A stretch of 53,370 nt of DNA from Acidimicrobiales bacterium (GTDB taxonomy: Bacteria > Actinomycetota > Acidimicrobiia > Acidimicrobiales > AC-14), in NCBI GenBank assembly GCA_025463925.1, contig JAODBK010000104.1:1-53370 (forward strand), written 5' to 3'. This document shows, one piece after another, positions 35,273 to 44,114 of this stretch. Made by a program: the position numbers and the translations under genes. A model generated the notes under the pieces. It had not been told where the DNA came from and ran no database searches. It was given only the letters and a program-made list of their open reading frames with translations. How positions within the stretch are numbered: position 1 is the first letter of the stretch; every line of letters starts with the position of its first letter.

Positions 35273-35334
35273 CAATGCCCGCCGGCATTGCCGGTGGCAA
35301 TGCTGTGAGCGATCACTACTAGAGTGACCGCTCA
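35273..35334. promoter_or_regulatory. Operator region between ABC-F and merR: overlapping inverted repeats
   Basis: Two sets of repeats. First, CAATGCC (35273-35279), GGCATTGCC (35284-35292) and GGCAATGC (35296-35303) form overlapping inverted repeats. Second, TGAGCG-A-TCACT (35306-35317) is matched by AGTGA-C-CGCTCA (35323-35334), 11 of 12 bases around ACTAG. The second repeat covers the -10 box TAGAGT (35320-35325) and the first base of the merR ATG. A protein bound there would block the merR-menG-menF transcript. Confidence 0.6.
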
Positions 35335-36083
35335 TGGAGTTGCGGGTCGAGCAGCTGGCCGCCCGGGCCGAGGTCTCCGTCGACACCGTGCGCTTCTACC
35401 AGGCACGCGGCCTGCTCCCGCCGCCCCGCCGGCAGGGCCGGGTGGCCCTCTACGGCGCCGAGCACCTGGCCCGCTTGGAGCGCATCCGGGCGCTGCAGGC
35501 CAAGGGCTTCACGCTGGCGACGATCGGGCGGCTGGTCCGCGGTGAGCTCGACGCCGCCGACGAGTCGCTGGTCGCGGCGCTCGAGGCCGAGGGCGACGCC
35601 CCCGAATCGCTGTTCACCATCGAGGAGCTGGCCGATCGCAGCGGCATCCCCCTCGGGCTGCTCCAGGCGCTGGCCGACGACGGGCTGCTGATCCCCCGCC
35701 GCCACGCCGGCACCGACGGCTACACCGACGACGACGTCGCCGTGGCCCGGTCGGGCATGGCCCTCCTGTCGCACGGGTTGCCGCTCCCGGAGGTGCTCGA
35801 CCTGGCGCGGCAGCACCACGCCGCGATGCGGGCCGTCGCCGAACGGGCGGTCGCGCTGTTCGACGAGCACGTGCGCCAGCCGATCCGGCACGCCGGTCTG
35901 GCCGACGACGACGCCGCCGCGCAGTTGGTGGACGCGTTCCGCTCGCTGCTGCCGGCGACGACCGACGTGGTGTCGCACCACTTCCGGCGGACCCTGCTCG
36001 CGGTCGCGCAGGAGCACATCGAGTCGGTGGGCGCGGATGCCGAGCGCGCCGCGGTCGACGCGCAGACCGCGCAGATGCGATGA
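35334..36083 (+). CDS. MerR-family regulator with two MerR-type DNA-binding heads
   Basis: A 249-residue protein. The N-terminal winged helix is a clear MerR head: LRVEQLAARAEVSVDTVRFY, ARGLLPPPRRQG, RLERIRALQAKGFTLATI. A second, weaker head begins at about residue 92: SLFTIEELADRSGIPLGLLQ, ADDGLLIPRR, GYTDDDVAVAR. The C-terminal ~80 residues are helical with many His (DLARQHHAAMRAV, VVSHHFRRTL), perhaps a ligand site. The first head starts at residue 1, and the ATG lies 8 bases after TAGAGT. Its stop overlaps menG as ATGA, so it probably controls the menaquinone genes and itself. Confidence 0.85.
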   Translation: MELRVEQLAARAEVSVDTVRFYQARGLLPPPRRQGRVALYGAEHLARLERIRALQAKGFTLATIGRLVRGELDAADESLVAALEAEGDAPESLFTIEELADRSGIPLGLLQALADDGLLIPRRHAGTDGYTDDDVAVARSGMALLSHGLPLPEVLDLARQHHAAMRAVAERAVALFDEHVRQPIRHAGLADDDAAAQLVDAFRSLLPATTDVVSHHFRRTLLAVAQEHIESVGADAERAAVDAQTAQMR

Positions 36084-36775
36084 CGTCGGTGGACGCGCTG
36101 CCGGTCGGCGAGGCCAAGGCGCGCGCCGTGCGCGACATGTTCGACACCATCGCGCCGCGCTACGACCTCATGAACCGATTGCTCACGTTCCGGCTCGACG
36201 TCGGCTGGCGACGGCGGGCCGTCCGCGCCCTCACCGGTGTCGCGCCCGGCGAGGCGGTGGTGGACGTGGCCTGCGGCACCGGTGACCTGTGCCGGGAGCT
36301 CCGGTCCGCCGGCTTCGCCCCCATCGGTGTCGACCTGTCGGCCGGCATGCTCGCCGCGGCCCGCACCGACGCGCCGCTCGTCGAGGCCGACGCGCTGGCG
36401 ATGCCGCTGCCCGATGGATCGGTCGGCGGGGTCACGTGCGGGTTCGCGCTGCGCAACTTCGTCGCGCTCGCGCCGGCGCTGGTCGAGATGGGCCGGGTCG
36501 TCCGGCCGGGCGGGCGGGTGGCGCTGCTGGAGGTGGCCGAGCCCGCCAACCCCCTGCTGCGCTGGGGTCACCGCGTCTACTTCGGCACCGTGGTGCCGTT
36601 CGTCGGCGGGCTGCTGTCCGACCGGGCGGCGTACCGGTACCTCCCGCGCTCGGTGGCGTACCTGCCGCCGCCGGACGACCTCCTGGCGCTGGTCGCGGCC
36701 GCCGGCTTCACGGGCGTCGGGCGAACAGTCCTGTCCGGCGGGATCGCGCAACTCATCGTCGGCACGCGTTCGTGA
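36080..36775 (+). CDS. menG: Demethylmenaquinone methyltransferase
   Basis: A 231-residue SAM-dependent methyltransferase of the UbiE/MenG family. It methylates demethylmenaquinone in the last step of menaquinone synthesis. Motif I is VVDVACGTGDLCREL; FDTIAPRYDLMNRLLTF and GGVTCGFALRNFVAL are family marks. The order merR-menG-menF with ATGA and GTGA junctions shows a coupled operon. Confidence 0.93.
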   Translation: MTSVDALPVGEAKARAVRDMFDTIAPRYDLMNRLLTFRLDVGWRRRAVRALTGVAPGEAVVDVACGTGDLCRELRSAGFAPIGVDLSAGMLAAARTDAPLVEADALAMPLPDGSVGGVTCGFALRNFVALAPALVEMGRVVRPGGRVALLEVAEPANPLLRWGHRVYFGTVVPFVGGLLSDRAAYRYLPRSVAYLPPPDDLLALVAAAGFTGVGRTVLSGGIAQLIVGTRS

Positions 36776-37995
36776 CGCCGACGGTCACCACCACCCAGCT
36801 GGTGGCGCGGACCGAAGTGCTCGACGTCGAGCCCGAGTCGCTCGACCTGGTCGGCATCGCCGGTGCGCGCGGCGTCCTGTTCCGGCGCGACGGGTTCGCG
36901 CTGGCCGGCCGGGGCGAGGCGGTGCGCGTGGCCCCGTCCGACGCGGCCGAGACCCTGCGCGCCATCGCTCGCGACGGCGAGGGACCGGCGCCGATCGCGA
37001 TCGGCGCGCTGCCCTTCGCATCGGATGGCGCTGCTGGCTCGCTCCTCGTGCCGGCCGACGCGGTCGTCGTCCGGGACGGCCGCGCCTTTCGCGTGACGGT
37101 CGCGCCGGCGGACGCGCTCGGTCCCGACCCGTTGGTCGCCGAGCGCCGAGCCGAACAACGGTCGCCGTCGGACTTCCAACTGCACGCGTCACCCGACCAC
37201 GACTCGTGGACCGCGGCGATCACCGGCGCGCTCGCTGCCATCGACGGCGGCGAAGTCCGCAAGGTCGTCCTGGCCCGCAGCGTCGTCGTCACCGCCGACG
37301 GCCCACTCGTCGTCACCGACATCCTGCGGCGGCTGGTCGCGCTCTTCCCGTCGTGCACGACGTTCTCGGTCGACGGCTTCGTCGGCGCCAGCCCGGAACT
37401 TCTCGTACGGCGGACGGGGGCCGAGGTGCGGTGCCAGCCGCTGGCCGGAACGGTCGCCCGCAGCGGCGATCCCGACACCGACGCCCGCCTCGCGGCCGCG
37501 CTGATGGCGTCGGCCAAGGATCGCCGCGAGCACGCGTTCGTCGTCGACGCGGTGGTGCACGCGCTGGCGCGGGTGTGCGACGACGTCGACGCGCCGGCCG
37601 AGCCGACCGTCGTGCCCCTTCGCAATGTGGCCCACCTGGCCACGCCAATCCGGGGCCGCTTGTCGGGCCCGACCGCCGGCCGGCCGTCGGCGCTGGCCCT
37701 GGCGACGATGCTGCACCCGACGCCCGCCGTCGCCGGCACCCCAACGGACGCCGCCCTGCGGGTCATCGAGCGACTCGAGCGCGAGTCGCGCGGCCGCTAC
37801 GCCGGCCCGGTCGGCTGGGTCGACGCCGACGGTGACGGGGAATGGGTGGTCGGCATCCGCTCGGCCGAGATCGACGGCAACCGGGCCCGGCTGATGTCCG
37901 GCGTCGGCGTCGTCGCCGGGTCGGACCCCGAGGCCGAGCTGGCCGAGACGCAGCTCAAGCTGCAGGCGCTGCTGGCCGCGATCGTCCGGCCGTAA
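36772..37995 (+). CDS. menF: Isochorismate synthase
   Basis: About 407 residues. It converts chorismate to isochorismate, the first committed step to menaquinone. The chorismate-binding domain has GGEVRKVVLARSV, FVGASPELLVRR, PLAGTVARSGD and LHPTPAVAGTPTDAAL, with the metal region near GSDPEAELAETQLKLQAL. The GTG start overlaps the menG stop as GTGA. Salicylate or enterobactin-type synthases share the fold, but the men context settles the role. Confidence 0.93.
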   Translation: MTPTVTTTQLVARTEVLDVEPESLDLVGIAGARGVLFRRDGFALAGRGEAVRVAPSDAAETLRAIARDGEGPAPIAIGALPFASDGAAGSLLVPADAVVVRDGRAFRVTVAPADALGPDPLVAERRAEQRSPSDFQLHASPDHDSWTAAITGALAAIDGGEVRKVVLARSVVVTADGPLVVTDILRRLVALFPSCTTFSVDGFVGASPELLVRRTGAEVRCQPLAGTVARSGDPDTDARLAAALMASAKDRREHAFVVDAVVHALARVCDDVDAPAEPTVVPLRNVAHLATPIRGRLSGPTAGRPSALALATMLHPTPAVAGTPTDAALRVIERLERESRGRYAGPVGWVDADGDGEWVVGIRSAEIDGNRARLMSGVGVVAGSDPEAELAETQLKLQALLAAIVRP

Positions 37996-38004
37996 CCGCC
38001 GGAA

Positions 38005-39654
38005 TCAGCCGACCGCGGCCGCGATCGCGGCGTGCAGCTCGTCGTGCACCGCGACGTTGGCGGCCCGGTCGGTCTGCACTCGGACGACGCGCACGCCGGC
38101 CGTCCCGTCGTCGCCGTCGCCGGCGAGCGCCATCACCGGCACGCCGTAGGCAGCCGCGAGCGCGCCGACGTCGATGCCGTGCGGGGTGCCGAACAGCTGC
38201 TCGAAACGATCGGCCGGCAGCGCGTCGGCCTGCGGCAGGAACGAGAAGATCCCGCCGCCGTCGTTGTCGACGACGACGAGCGTGCAGTCGACGTCGCGGC
38301 CGGTCGCCCACAACAGGCCGCCGACGTCGTGCAGGAACGCGAGGTCGCCGATCAATGCGACCGTCGAACGGCCCGATCCGGCGGCGACGCCGAGCGCGGT
38401 CGACACCACGCCGTCGATGCCGTTGGCGCCGCGGTTCGCGACCACTCGGATGTCGTCGCGGGGCGCGCTGTACCACTCAACGTCGCGCACCGGCATGGAC
38501 GACGACATCACGAGGACGCCGCCCGCCGGCACCGCCGCGGTGACCGCACGCGCGACCGCGGGCTCGGTCGGCTCGGCGTGGCGATCGAGCACCGACTCGA
38601 TGGCGCGCTGTGCGCCGGCCTCGGCGCGCTGCCACCACGCGGCCCACGCGACCGGAGCGCGCTCGGCGCCCGCGGCCCACACCCGGCACGCGCCCGCGGG
38701 ATCGGCTCGAATCACTCGGGCCGCGCCGCGGTCGGGATCCGGCCACGCGCCGAGCGGATCGACCAGCCACTGGTCGGCGTCCGAGGCCGCGAGCCACTGC
38801 GCCAGCGCCTTCGACGCCGGCGGCCGGCCCAGTCGTACGACGACCGCGGGTTCCGGCGCGCCGGCGCGCACGATGCCGTCGAACGCGGCGACGACCAACG
38901 GGTGCGGCACCCGGCAGCCCGACAGGGGGTCCGCCAGCACCGGCCACCCGCTCGCCTCGGCGAGCGCCAGCACCGCCGCCGGGTCGCCGGCACCGGCGCC
39001 TGCGACGATCACGCCGTTCTGCGAGGTGCGGGTCGGGCCCTGCCCGACGAAACCTCCACGCGCCGGCAGCACGTCGTGCCACGGCGCGCCATCCGGCCGG
39101 CCCGGCGGCAACCCATCGGGCTCGCCGAGCAGCGGCTCCCGGAAGGCCAGGTTCAGGTGCACCGGGCCGGGACCGGTCGGGCCCGACGTCGCCTCGGCGA
39201 CCGCCCGCGACGCCAGCGACCGCCACGTCGGCGACGACGCCTCGTCCGGCACGCCCGGGGCCGCCGACCAGCGCGTCGCGCCGCCGAACAGGTGCAGCTG
39301 ATCGATGGCCTGCGGCGCCCCGACGCCGATGAGCTCGGGGGGGCGGTCGGCGGTGACCGCGAGCAACGGCACCGACGCGTGGTGCGCCTCGACGATCGCC
39401 GGGTGCAGCTCGACCGCGGCGGTGCCGCTCGTCGTGAGCACGACCGCGGGCCGGCCGGACCCGATGCCCAGCCCGAGCGCGAAGAACGCCGCCGAGCGCT
39501 CGTCGAGGTGGACGTGTACGCGGATGCGGACGTCGGCGGTCAGCGCCATCGCCAGCGGCGTCGAGCGCGACCCGGGCGCGATGACGGCATCCGTCACGCC
39601 GGCGCGCGTCCACTCGTCGACGAGGGTCGCCGCGAAGGTGGCCTGTACCGTCAC
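38005..39654 (-). CDS. menD: 2-succinyl-5-enolpyruvyl-6-hydroxy-3-cyclohexene-1-carboxylate synthase
   Basis: A 549-residue thiamine-diphosphate enzyme. It adds succinyl from 2-oxoglutarate to isochorismate. The N-terminal catalytic region is VIAPGSRSTPLAMAL and LDERSAAFFALG, and the cofactor motif is GDLAFLHDVGGLL ending VVDNDGGGIFSFLPQ. The start is a GTG. It is convergent with menF (9 bases apart) and divergent from menH with only 5 bases between start codons. Confidence 0.95.
   Translation of the reverse strand: MTVQATFAATLVDEWTRAGVTDAVIAPGSRSTPLAMALTADVRIRVHVHLDERSAAFFALGLGIGSGRPAVVLTTSGTAAVELHPAIVEAHHASVPLLAVTADRPPELIGVGAPQAIDQLHLFGGATRWSAAPGVPDEASSPTWRSLASRAVAEATSGPTGPGPVHLNLAFREPLLGEPDGLPPGRPDGAPWHDVLPARGGFVGQGPTRTSQNGVIVAGAGAGDPAAVLALAEASGWPVLADPLSGCRVPHPLVVAAFDGIVRAGAPEPAVVVRLGRPPASKALAQWLAASDADQWLVDPLGAWPDPDRGAARVIRADPAGACRVWAAGAERAPVAWAAWWQRAEAGAQRAIESVLDRHAEPTEPAVARAVTAAVPAGGVLVMSSSMPVRDVEWYSAPRDDIRVVANRGANGIDGVVSTALGVAAGSGRSTVALIGDLAFLHDVGGLLWATGRDVDCTLVVVDNDGGGIFSFLPQADALPADRFEQLFGTPHGIDVGALAAAYGVPVMALAGDGDDGTAGVRVVRVQTDRAANVAVHDELHAAIAAAVG
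39646..39651 (+). promoter_or_regulatory. Candidate -10 box of menH
   Basis: TACCGT, 8 bases before the menH ATG, overlapping the first codons of the divergent menD gene. Confidence 0.5.
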
Positions 39655-39659
39655 CGGCG

Positions 39660-40385
39660 ATGGCCCGCGTCGTGCTCGTCCACGGGTTCACCCAGACCGG
39701 CCGCTCGTGGACCGCGATCGCGGAGCGGCTGGTCGCCGCCGGCCACGAGGTCCGGTGCCCGGACGCCCCCGGGCACGGCGACTCCGGCGACGTGCGGGCC
39801 GACCTGTGGCAGGCAGCCGACCAGCTCGCGTCGGCCGGCGGGCTGGCGGTGTACGCCGGGTACTCGATGGGCGGGCGCATCGCCCTGCACACCGCGCTGG
39901 CTCATCCCGACCTGGTGCGCGGCCTGGTGCTGCTCGGCGCGACGGCGGGCATCGAGGACGACGCCGGGCGCGCCGCGCGTCGGCAGGAGGACGAGGCCCG
40001 CGCTCGCGACCTCGAGCGCGACGGCGTGGCCGCGTTCCTCGATCAGTGGCTCGCCACGCCCTTGCTGGCGTCGGTGCCGCCCCACGCCGCGGGTCTCGAG
40101 GACCGGCTGCGCAACACCGCTGCCGGTCTCGCGTCGAGCCTGCGGCTCGCGGGCACCGGCGCGCAGGAGCCGCTGTGGGACCGGCTTCCCGAGTTGGCCA
40201 TGCCGGTGCTGTGCCTGGCGGGCGAGCGCGACGAGCGGTTCGCGGCACTGGCCCGCCGCATGGCTGAGGCCATCGGCCCGAACGGGTCGTCCGAGACGAT
40301 CGCCGGCGCCGGCCACGCCGCCCACCTCGAGGCGCCGGCGGTGTTCGCCGACCGGCTGGCGCGCTTCGTCGTCGAGCACGGCTAA
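39660..40385 (+). CDS. menH: MenH-like hydrolase (SHCHC synthase candidate)
   Basis: A 241-residue alpha/beta-fold protein. It has LVHGFTQTGRSWTAIAERL, CPDAPGHGDSG, nucleophile Ser in YAGYSMGGRIAL, acid in AGERDERFA and base in AGAGHAAHLEAP, matching MenH, which removes pyruvate to give SHCHC. Assignment rests on both the sequence and its place beside menD. Its end overlaps the convergent menA by 4 bases. Confidence 0.88.
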   Translation: MARVVLVHGFTQTGRSWTAIAERLVAAGHEVRCPDAPGHGDSGDVRADLWQAADQLASAGGLAVYAGYSMGGRIALHTALAHPDLVRGLVLLGATAGIEDDAGRAARRQEDEARARDLERDGVAAFLDQWLATPLLASVPPHAAGLEDRLRNTAAGLASSLRLAGTGAQEPLWDRLPELAMPVLCLAGERDERFAALARRMAEAIGPNGSSETIAGAGHAAHLEAPAVFADRLARFVVEHG

Positions 40386-41245
40386 CCGAGGGCGAGGCCG
40401 GCACCGAGCGCGAGGCCCGTGAACAGCAGGACCCGTCCGGTCGCGCCGAGCACCGGGATCAACTTCGGCCCGGTCGCGCCCTCGCGCACGAGCGCGATCG
40501 GACCGGCCACGAGCAGCCCGGCCAGCAGCGCCCAGAGCGCGCCCGGCCGGCCGGCGAACGCCAGCACCACCGGCCACAGCGCAGCCGCGGCGACGAGCGC
40601 GGTGAACAGATCGCGCGTCCGCGCGTCCCCGAGCCGCACCGCGAGCGTGCGCTTGCCGGCCACCGCGTCGGTCGGGATGTCGCGCAGGTTGTTGACGACC
40701 AGCAGCGCGGTGGCGAGCAGTCCGACGGGGACCGCGGCGACCACCATCACCCCAGTGAGCCGGCCCTCGGCGACGTACGCCGTGCCCGCGGTCGCGACGA
40801 GGCCGAAGAACACGAAGACGAACACCTCGCCGAGCCCGGCGTACCCGTACGGGCGCGGGCCCCCGGTGTACAGCCACCCCGCGGCGAAGCACGCGGCCCC
40901 GACCGGAACCAGCCACCAGCTCACGGCGGCGGCCAGCACGAGCCCGGCGGCGCCCGCGACGGCGAACGACAGCAGGGCCGCGAGCCGGACCGCGGCCGGT
41001 GCGGCGAGGCCGGCCGCGACCAATCGCACCGGGCCGACACGGGCCGAGTCGGTGCCGCGGATGCCGTCGCTGTAGTCGTTGGCGTAGTTGGTGCCGACCT
41101 GGATGGCCAGCGCGACGATCAACGCGAGACCGATCCGCCACCATGTCGCCCGGCCATCGCCGACGGCGACGCCGGCCCCGACGAGCACCGGCGCGATGGC
41201 CGCCGGCAACGTGCGTGGCCGCGCACCCGCGACCCAGACGTTCAC
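40382..41245 (-). CDS. menA: 1,4-dihydroxy-2-naphthoate polyprenyltransferase
   Basis: A 287-residue integral membrane prenyltransferase of the UbiA family. The two Asp-rich motifs that bind the prenyl diphosphate are NYANDYSDGIRGTD and NNLRDIPTDAVAGKRT. About eight to nine hydrophobic helices fill the rest. It attaches the polyprenyl tail to give demethylmenaquinone. The GTG start lies 4 bases after the menB stop, so it is co-transcribed with menB. Confidence 0.95.
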   Translation of the reverse strand: MNVWVAGARPRTLPAAIAPVLVGAGVAVGDGRATWWRIGLALIVALAIQVGTNYANDYSDGIRGTDSARVGPVRLVAAGLAAPAAVRLAALLSFAVAGAAGLVLAAAVSWWLVPVGAACFAAGWLYTGGPRPYGYAGLGEVFVFVFFGLVATAGTAYVAEGRLTGVMVVAAVPVGLLATALLVVNNLRDIPTDAVAGKRTLAVRLGDARTRDLFTALVAAAALWPVVLAFAGRPGALWALLAGLLVAGPIALVREGATGPKLIPVLGATGRVLLFTGLALGAGLALG

Positions 41246-41249
41246 CGCG

Positions 41250-42089
41250 TCACGGCCGCTTCGGGAACTTCTCGAATTCGGGCCGCCGCTTGCCGAGATA
41301 GGCGTTCTTGCCCTCCTGCGCCTCTTCGGTCATGTAGTAGAGGAGGGTGGCGTCGCCGGCCAGCTGCTGGATGCCGGCCAAGCCGTCGTCGGCCGCGTTC
41401 AACGACGCCTTCACCATGCGGAGCGCGAGCGGCGAGTGCTGCAGCATGCGGCGGCACCACGCCATCGTCTCGTCCTCGAGCTGCGCCAACGGCACGACCT
41501 TGTTGACGAGGCCCATGTCGAGCGCGGCGTGCGCGTCGTACTGCTCGCAGAGGAACCAGATCTCACGCGCCTTCTTCTGGCCGACCGATCGGGCCAGCAG
41601 CCCCGAGCCGAAGCCGCCGTCGAAGCTGCCCACCCGCGGGCCGGTCTGCCCGAACCGGGCGTTGTCGGCCGCGATGGTGAGGTCGCACACGATGTGGAGC
41701 ACGTGGCCGCCGCCGATGGCGTAGCCGGCGACCATCGCCACCACCGGCTTCGGCGTGCGGCGGATCTGGATCTGGAGGTCGAGCACGTTCAGCCGGCCGA
41801 TGCCGTGCTCGTCCTTGTAGCCGTCGTCGCCCCGCACCCGCTGGTCGCCACCCGAGCAGAACGCCTCGGTCCCTTCACCGGTGAAGACGATGACGCCGAC
41901 GGTCGGGTCGTCGCGAGCGACGTTGAAGGCGTGGGCCAGCTCGAACAGGGTCTGGGGCCGGAAGGCGTTGCGCACCTCGGGCCGGCAGATCGTGATCTTG
42001 GCGACGCCGGCGATGCTGTCGGCGGTGGCGTCCTCGACCGAGGTCTCGTACCGGATGTCGCCGTACTCGCCCGATTGGGCCCACCTCAT
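41250..42089 (-). CDS. menB: 1,4-dihydroxy-2-naphthoyl-CoA synthase
   Basis: About 279 residues of the crotonase fold. It closes the second ring from O-succinylbenzoyl-CoA. Characteristic motifs are [48 protein letters not shown] and [16 protein letters not shown]. The ATG at 42089 is chosen because GAGGT stands 6 bases before it; a GTG at 42113 would add 8 residues. Confidence 0.94.
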   Translation of the reverse strand: MRWAQSGEYGDIRYETSVEDATADSIAGVAKITICRPEVRNAFRPQTLFELAHAFNVARDDPTVGVIVFTGEGTEAFCSGGDQRVRGDDGYKDEHGIGRLNVLDLQIQIRRTPKPVVAMVAGYAIGGGHVLHIVCDLTIAADNARFGQTGPRVGSFDGGFGSGLLARSVGQKKAREIWFLCEQYDAHAALDMGLVNKVVPLAQLEDETMAWCRRMLQHSPLALRMVKASLNAADDGLAGIQQLAGDATLLYYMTEEAQEGKNAYLGKRRPEFEKFPKRP

Positions 42090-42140
42090 CGCCGGCACCT
42101 CATGACCGATCACTCCGAGAGCAGTTGCTCATAAGGTCGA

Positions 42141-42146
42141 TAACCT
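42141..42146 (+). promoter_or_regulatory. Candidate -10 box of menE
   Basis: TAACCT, 7 bases before the GTG at 42154, in the 64-base AT-richer gap between divergent menB and menE. Confidence 0.5.
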
Positions 42147-42153
42147 AGCCGAC

Positions 42154-43221
42154 GTGCCCCGGCTCCTTCCCATCGACGAGCCGCCCGGGCCGGGGTTCGT
42201 GGCCGCGCTGCAGCGGGCCTGGGACGGCGGCGACGCGGTGCTGGCGATCGACCGGCGCCTCCCGCGGCCGGCGCTCGCGGCGGTGCTCGCCGCCGCCCGG
42301 CCCGACGAGCCGACCGAGCCCGGTGACGCGGTGGTCATGGCCACCAGCGGGTCGACCGGCGCGCCCAAGGCCGTGGTGCTGACCCACGACGCCCTCCGGG
42401 CTTCGGCCGTCGCCGGCAGCGAGGCGCTCGGCGTCGACCCGGCCGTCGACGGGTGGCTGGCCTGCATGCCGCTGTCGCACATGAGCGGGCTCGGCGTCGT
42501 CACCCGCGCCCTCATCACCGGCACACCGTTGACCGTGCACGACGGCTTCGACGGGGCCGCGGTCGACGCCGCTCCGGCCGCCGGCTGCACGCTGACCACC
42601 TTCGTGCCCACCGCGCTGGCCCGGGTCGACGCGTCGCGGTGGCGGCGGATCGTCGTCGGCGGCGCCCCCGTGCCGGGCGGGCTGCCGGCGAACTGCGTGA
42701 CGAGCTACGGCCTCACCGAGACGGCCGGCGGGTGCGTCTACGACGGGCGGCCGTTCGCCGGTGTCGAGATCCGGATCGGCGGCGACGGCCAGGTGCTCGT
42801 GCGCGGCCTCGTCCTCCTGCGCGCCTACCGCGACGGCACCGACCCCCGAGACGCGGACGGATGGCTGCCCACCGGCGACGCCGGGCACGTCGACGACGAC
42901 GGCCGGCTGGTCGTCGACGGCCGCGTGAACGACCTGATCATCACCGGCGGCGAGAACGTGTGGCCGGCCGCAGTGGAGCGCTCGCTGCGGACGCACGCCG
43001 CGGTCGCCGAGGTCGCGGTCGCCGGTCGGGCCGACGCGGAATGGGGCGAGCGGGTGGTCGCCTTCGTCGTCCCGGCGGACACCGACGCGCCGCCGTCGGT
43101 CGACGAGCTGCGCGACCACGTGAAGGCCGAGCTGCCGCCCTGGTGCGCGCCCCGCGAGGTCGTGATCGTCGCCGACCTCCCGCGCACGAGGAGCGGCAAG
43201 GTGCGAGCGCCGGCCGACTGA
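42154..43221 (+). CDS. menE: O-succinylbenzoate-CoA ligase
   Basis: A 355-residue adenylate-forming enzyme, short as usual for actinobacterial MenE. Motifs are MATSGSTGAPKAVVLTH, PLSHMSGLGVV, SYGLTETAGGC, TGDAGHVDDDGRL and the C-terminal Lys in RTRSGKVRAPAD. It activates O-succinylbenzoate with ATP and CoA. It is divergent from menB. The SMP-30-like gene follows after 14 bases and may share its transcript. Confidence 0.93.
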   Translation: MPRLLPIDEPPGPGFVAALQRAWDGGDAVLAIDRRLPRPALAAVLAAARPDEPTEPGDAVVMATSGSTGAPKAVVLTHDALRASAVAGSEALGVDPAVDGWLACMPLSHMSGLGVVTRALITGTPLTVHDGFDGAAVDAAPAAGCTLTTFVPTALARVDASRWRRIVVGGAPVPGGLPANCVTSYGLTETAGGCVYDGRPFAGVEIRIGGDGQVLVRGLVLLRAYRDGTDPRDADGWLPTGDAGHVDDDGRLVVDGRVNDLIITGGENVWPAAVERSLRTHAAVAEVAVAGRADAEWGERVVAFVVPADTDAPPSVDELRDHVKAELPPWCAPREVVIVADLPRTRSGKVRAPAD

Positions 43222-43235
43222 GAGACTCCCGCGCC

Positions 43236-44114
43236 ATGAAGGCCGAGGTGGTCGTGGACGGGGTGCGGTTCGGCGAGGGGCCGGTGTGGCGCGCCGGGCA
43301 CCACGACCTGATCGTCACCAGCGTGTGCGACGGCCTGCTGTGGCGCGTCGACGTCGAGCGCGGCACCAAGGAGGTCTTCGCCGACACCGACGGCGGGGCC
43401 AACGGCGCCGCACTGTGCGATGACGGCGGCCTGCTCGTCACCAACAACGGCGGCATCGACTTCTCCAAGATGCCGCCGGGCACGGTGCCGCCGGGCCTGC
43501 CGACGCGGCTGGCGACGCCCGGCCTCCAGCGAGCGGCGCCGGACGGCACCGTCACCTATCTGGCCGACACCGGCCTGCTCGCACCCAACGACCTGTGCGT
43601 CGGCGACGACGGCACCGTGTTCTTCACCGACCCTGGCCACTTCCCGCCCCCGGCCGGTCAGCTCGTCGGGCGGGTCATGGCCTACCGCCCGGACCGGACG
43701 GTCGACGTGGTGGCCGACGGCTTCTTCTATTGCAACGGCATCGCGCTCGATCGTGACGGTTCGCTGGTGATCATCGAGAAGCGCGGCCTCATGCGGCTCG
43801 AGCCCGACGGCGGGCGCACGTGGATCGTGCAGGTGCTCGGGCGGGGCGCGGGCGATGGCTTCTGCCTCGACGCCGACGGCCGCCTCTACGTGGCGTCGAC
43901 GGTGGAGCACGGCGTGCGGGTCGTCGATCCCGACGGCGCGATCGTCGACTTCCTCGAGATCGACGGGCCGGGCACGACCACCAACTGCTGCTTCGGCGGC
44001 CGGGACAACCGCACGCTCTTCGCGACCGACGCGGTGCCGGGCAACGTCGTCGCGTGGGAGGGCCTGCCGACGCCGGGCCTGCCGATGACGACCTGGCCTA
44101 CACGACTGCTCTGA
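43236..44114 (+). CDS. SMP-30/gluconolactonase-like beta-propeller protein
   Basis: A 292-residue six-bladed propeller. The metal site residues are likely the Glu in RFGEGPVW, Asn in LLAPNDLCVG and Asn/Asp in FFYCNGIALDRDG; FFTDPGHF is also typical. These enzymes hydrolyse lactones or related cyclic esters. The product of its link to menE, if any, is not obvious; it may only be read through. Its last 17 bases overlap the convergent SDR gene. Confidence 0.88.
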   Translation: MKAEVVVDGVRFGEGPVWRAGHHDLIVTSVCDGLLWRVDVERGTKEVFADTDGGANGAALCDDGGLLVTNNGGIDFSKMPPGTVPPGLPTRLATPGLQRAAPDGTVTYLADTGLLAPNDLCVGDDGTVFFTDPGHFPPPAGQLVGRVMAYRPDRTVDVVADGFFYCNGIALDRDGSLVIIEKRGLMRLEPDGGRTWIVQVLGRGAGDGFCLDADGRLYVASTVEHGVRVVDPDGAIVDFLEIDGPGTTTNCCFGGRDNRTLFATDAVPGNVVAWEGLPTPGLPMTTWPTRLL

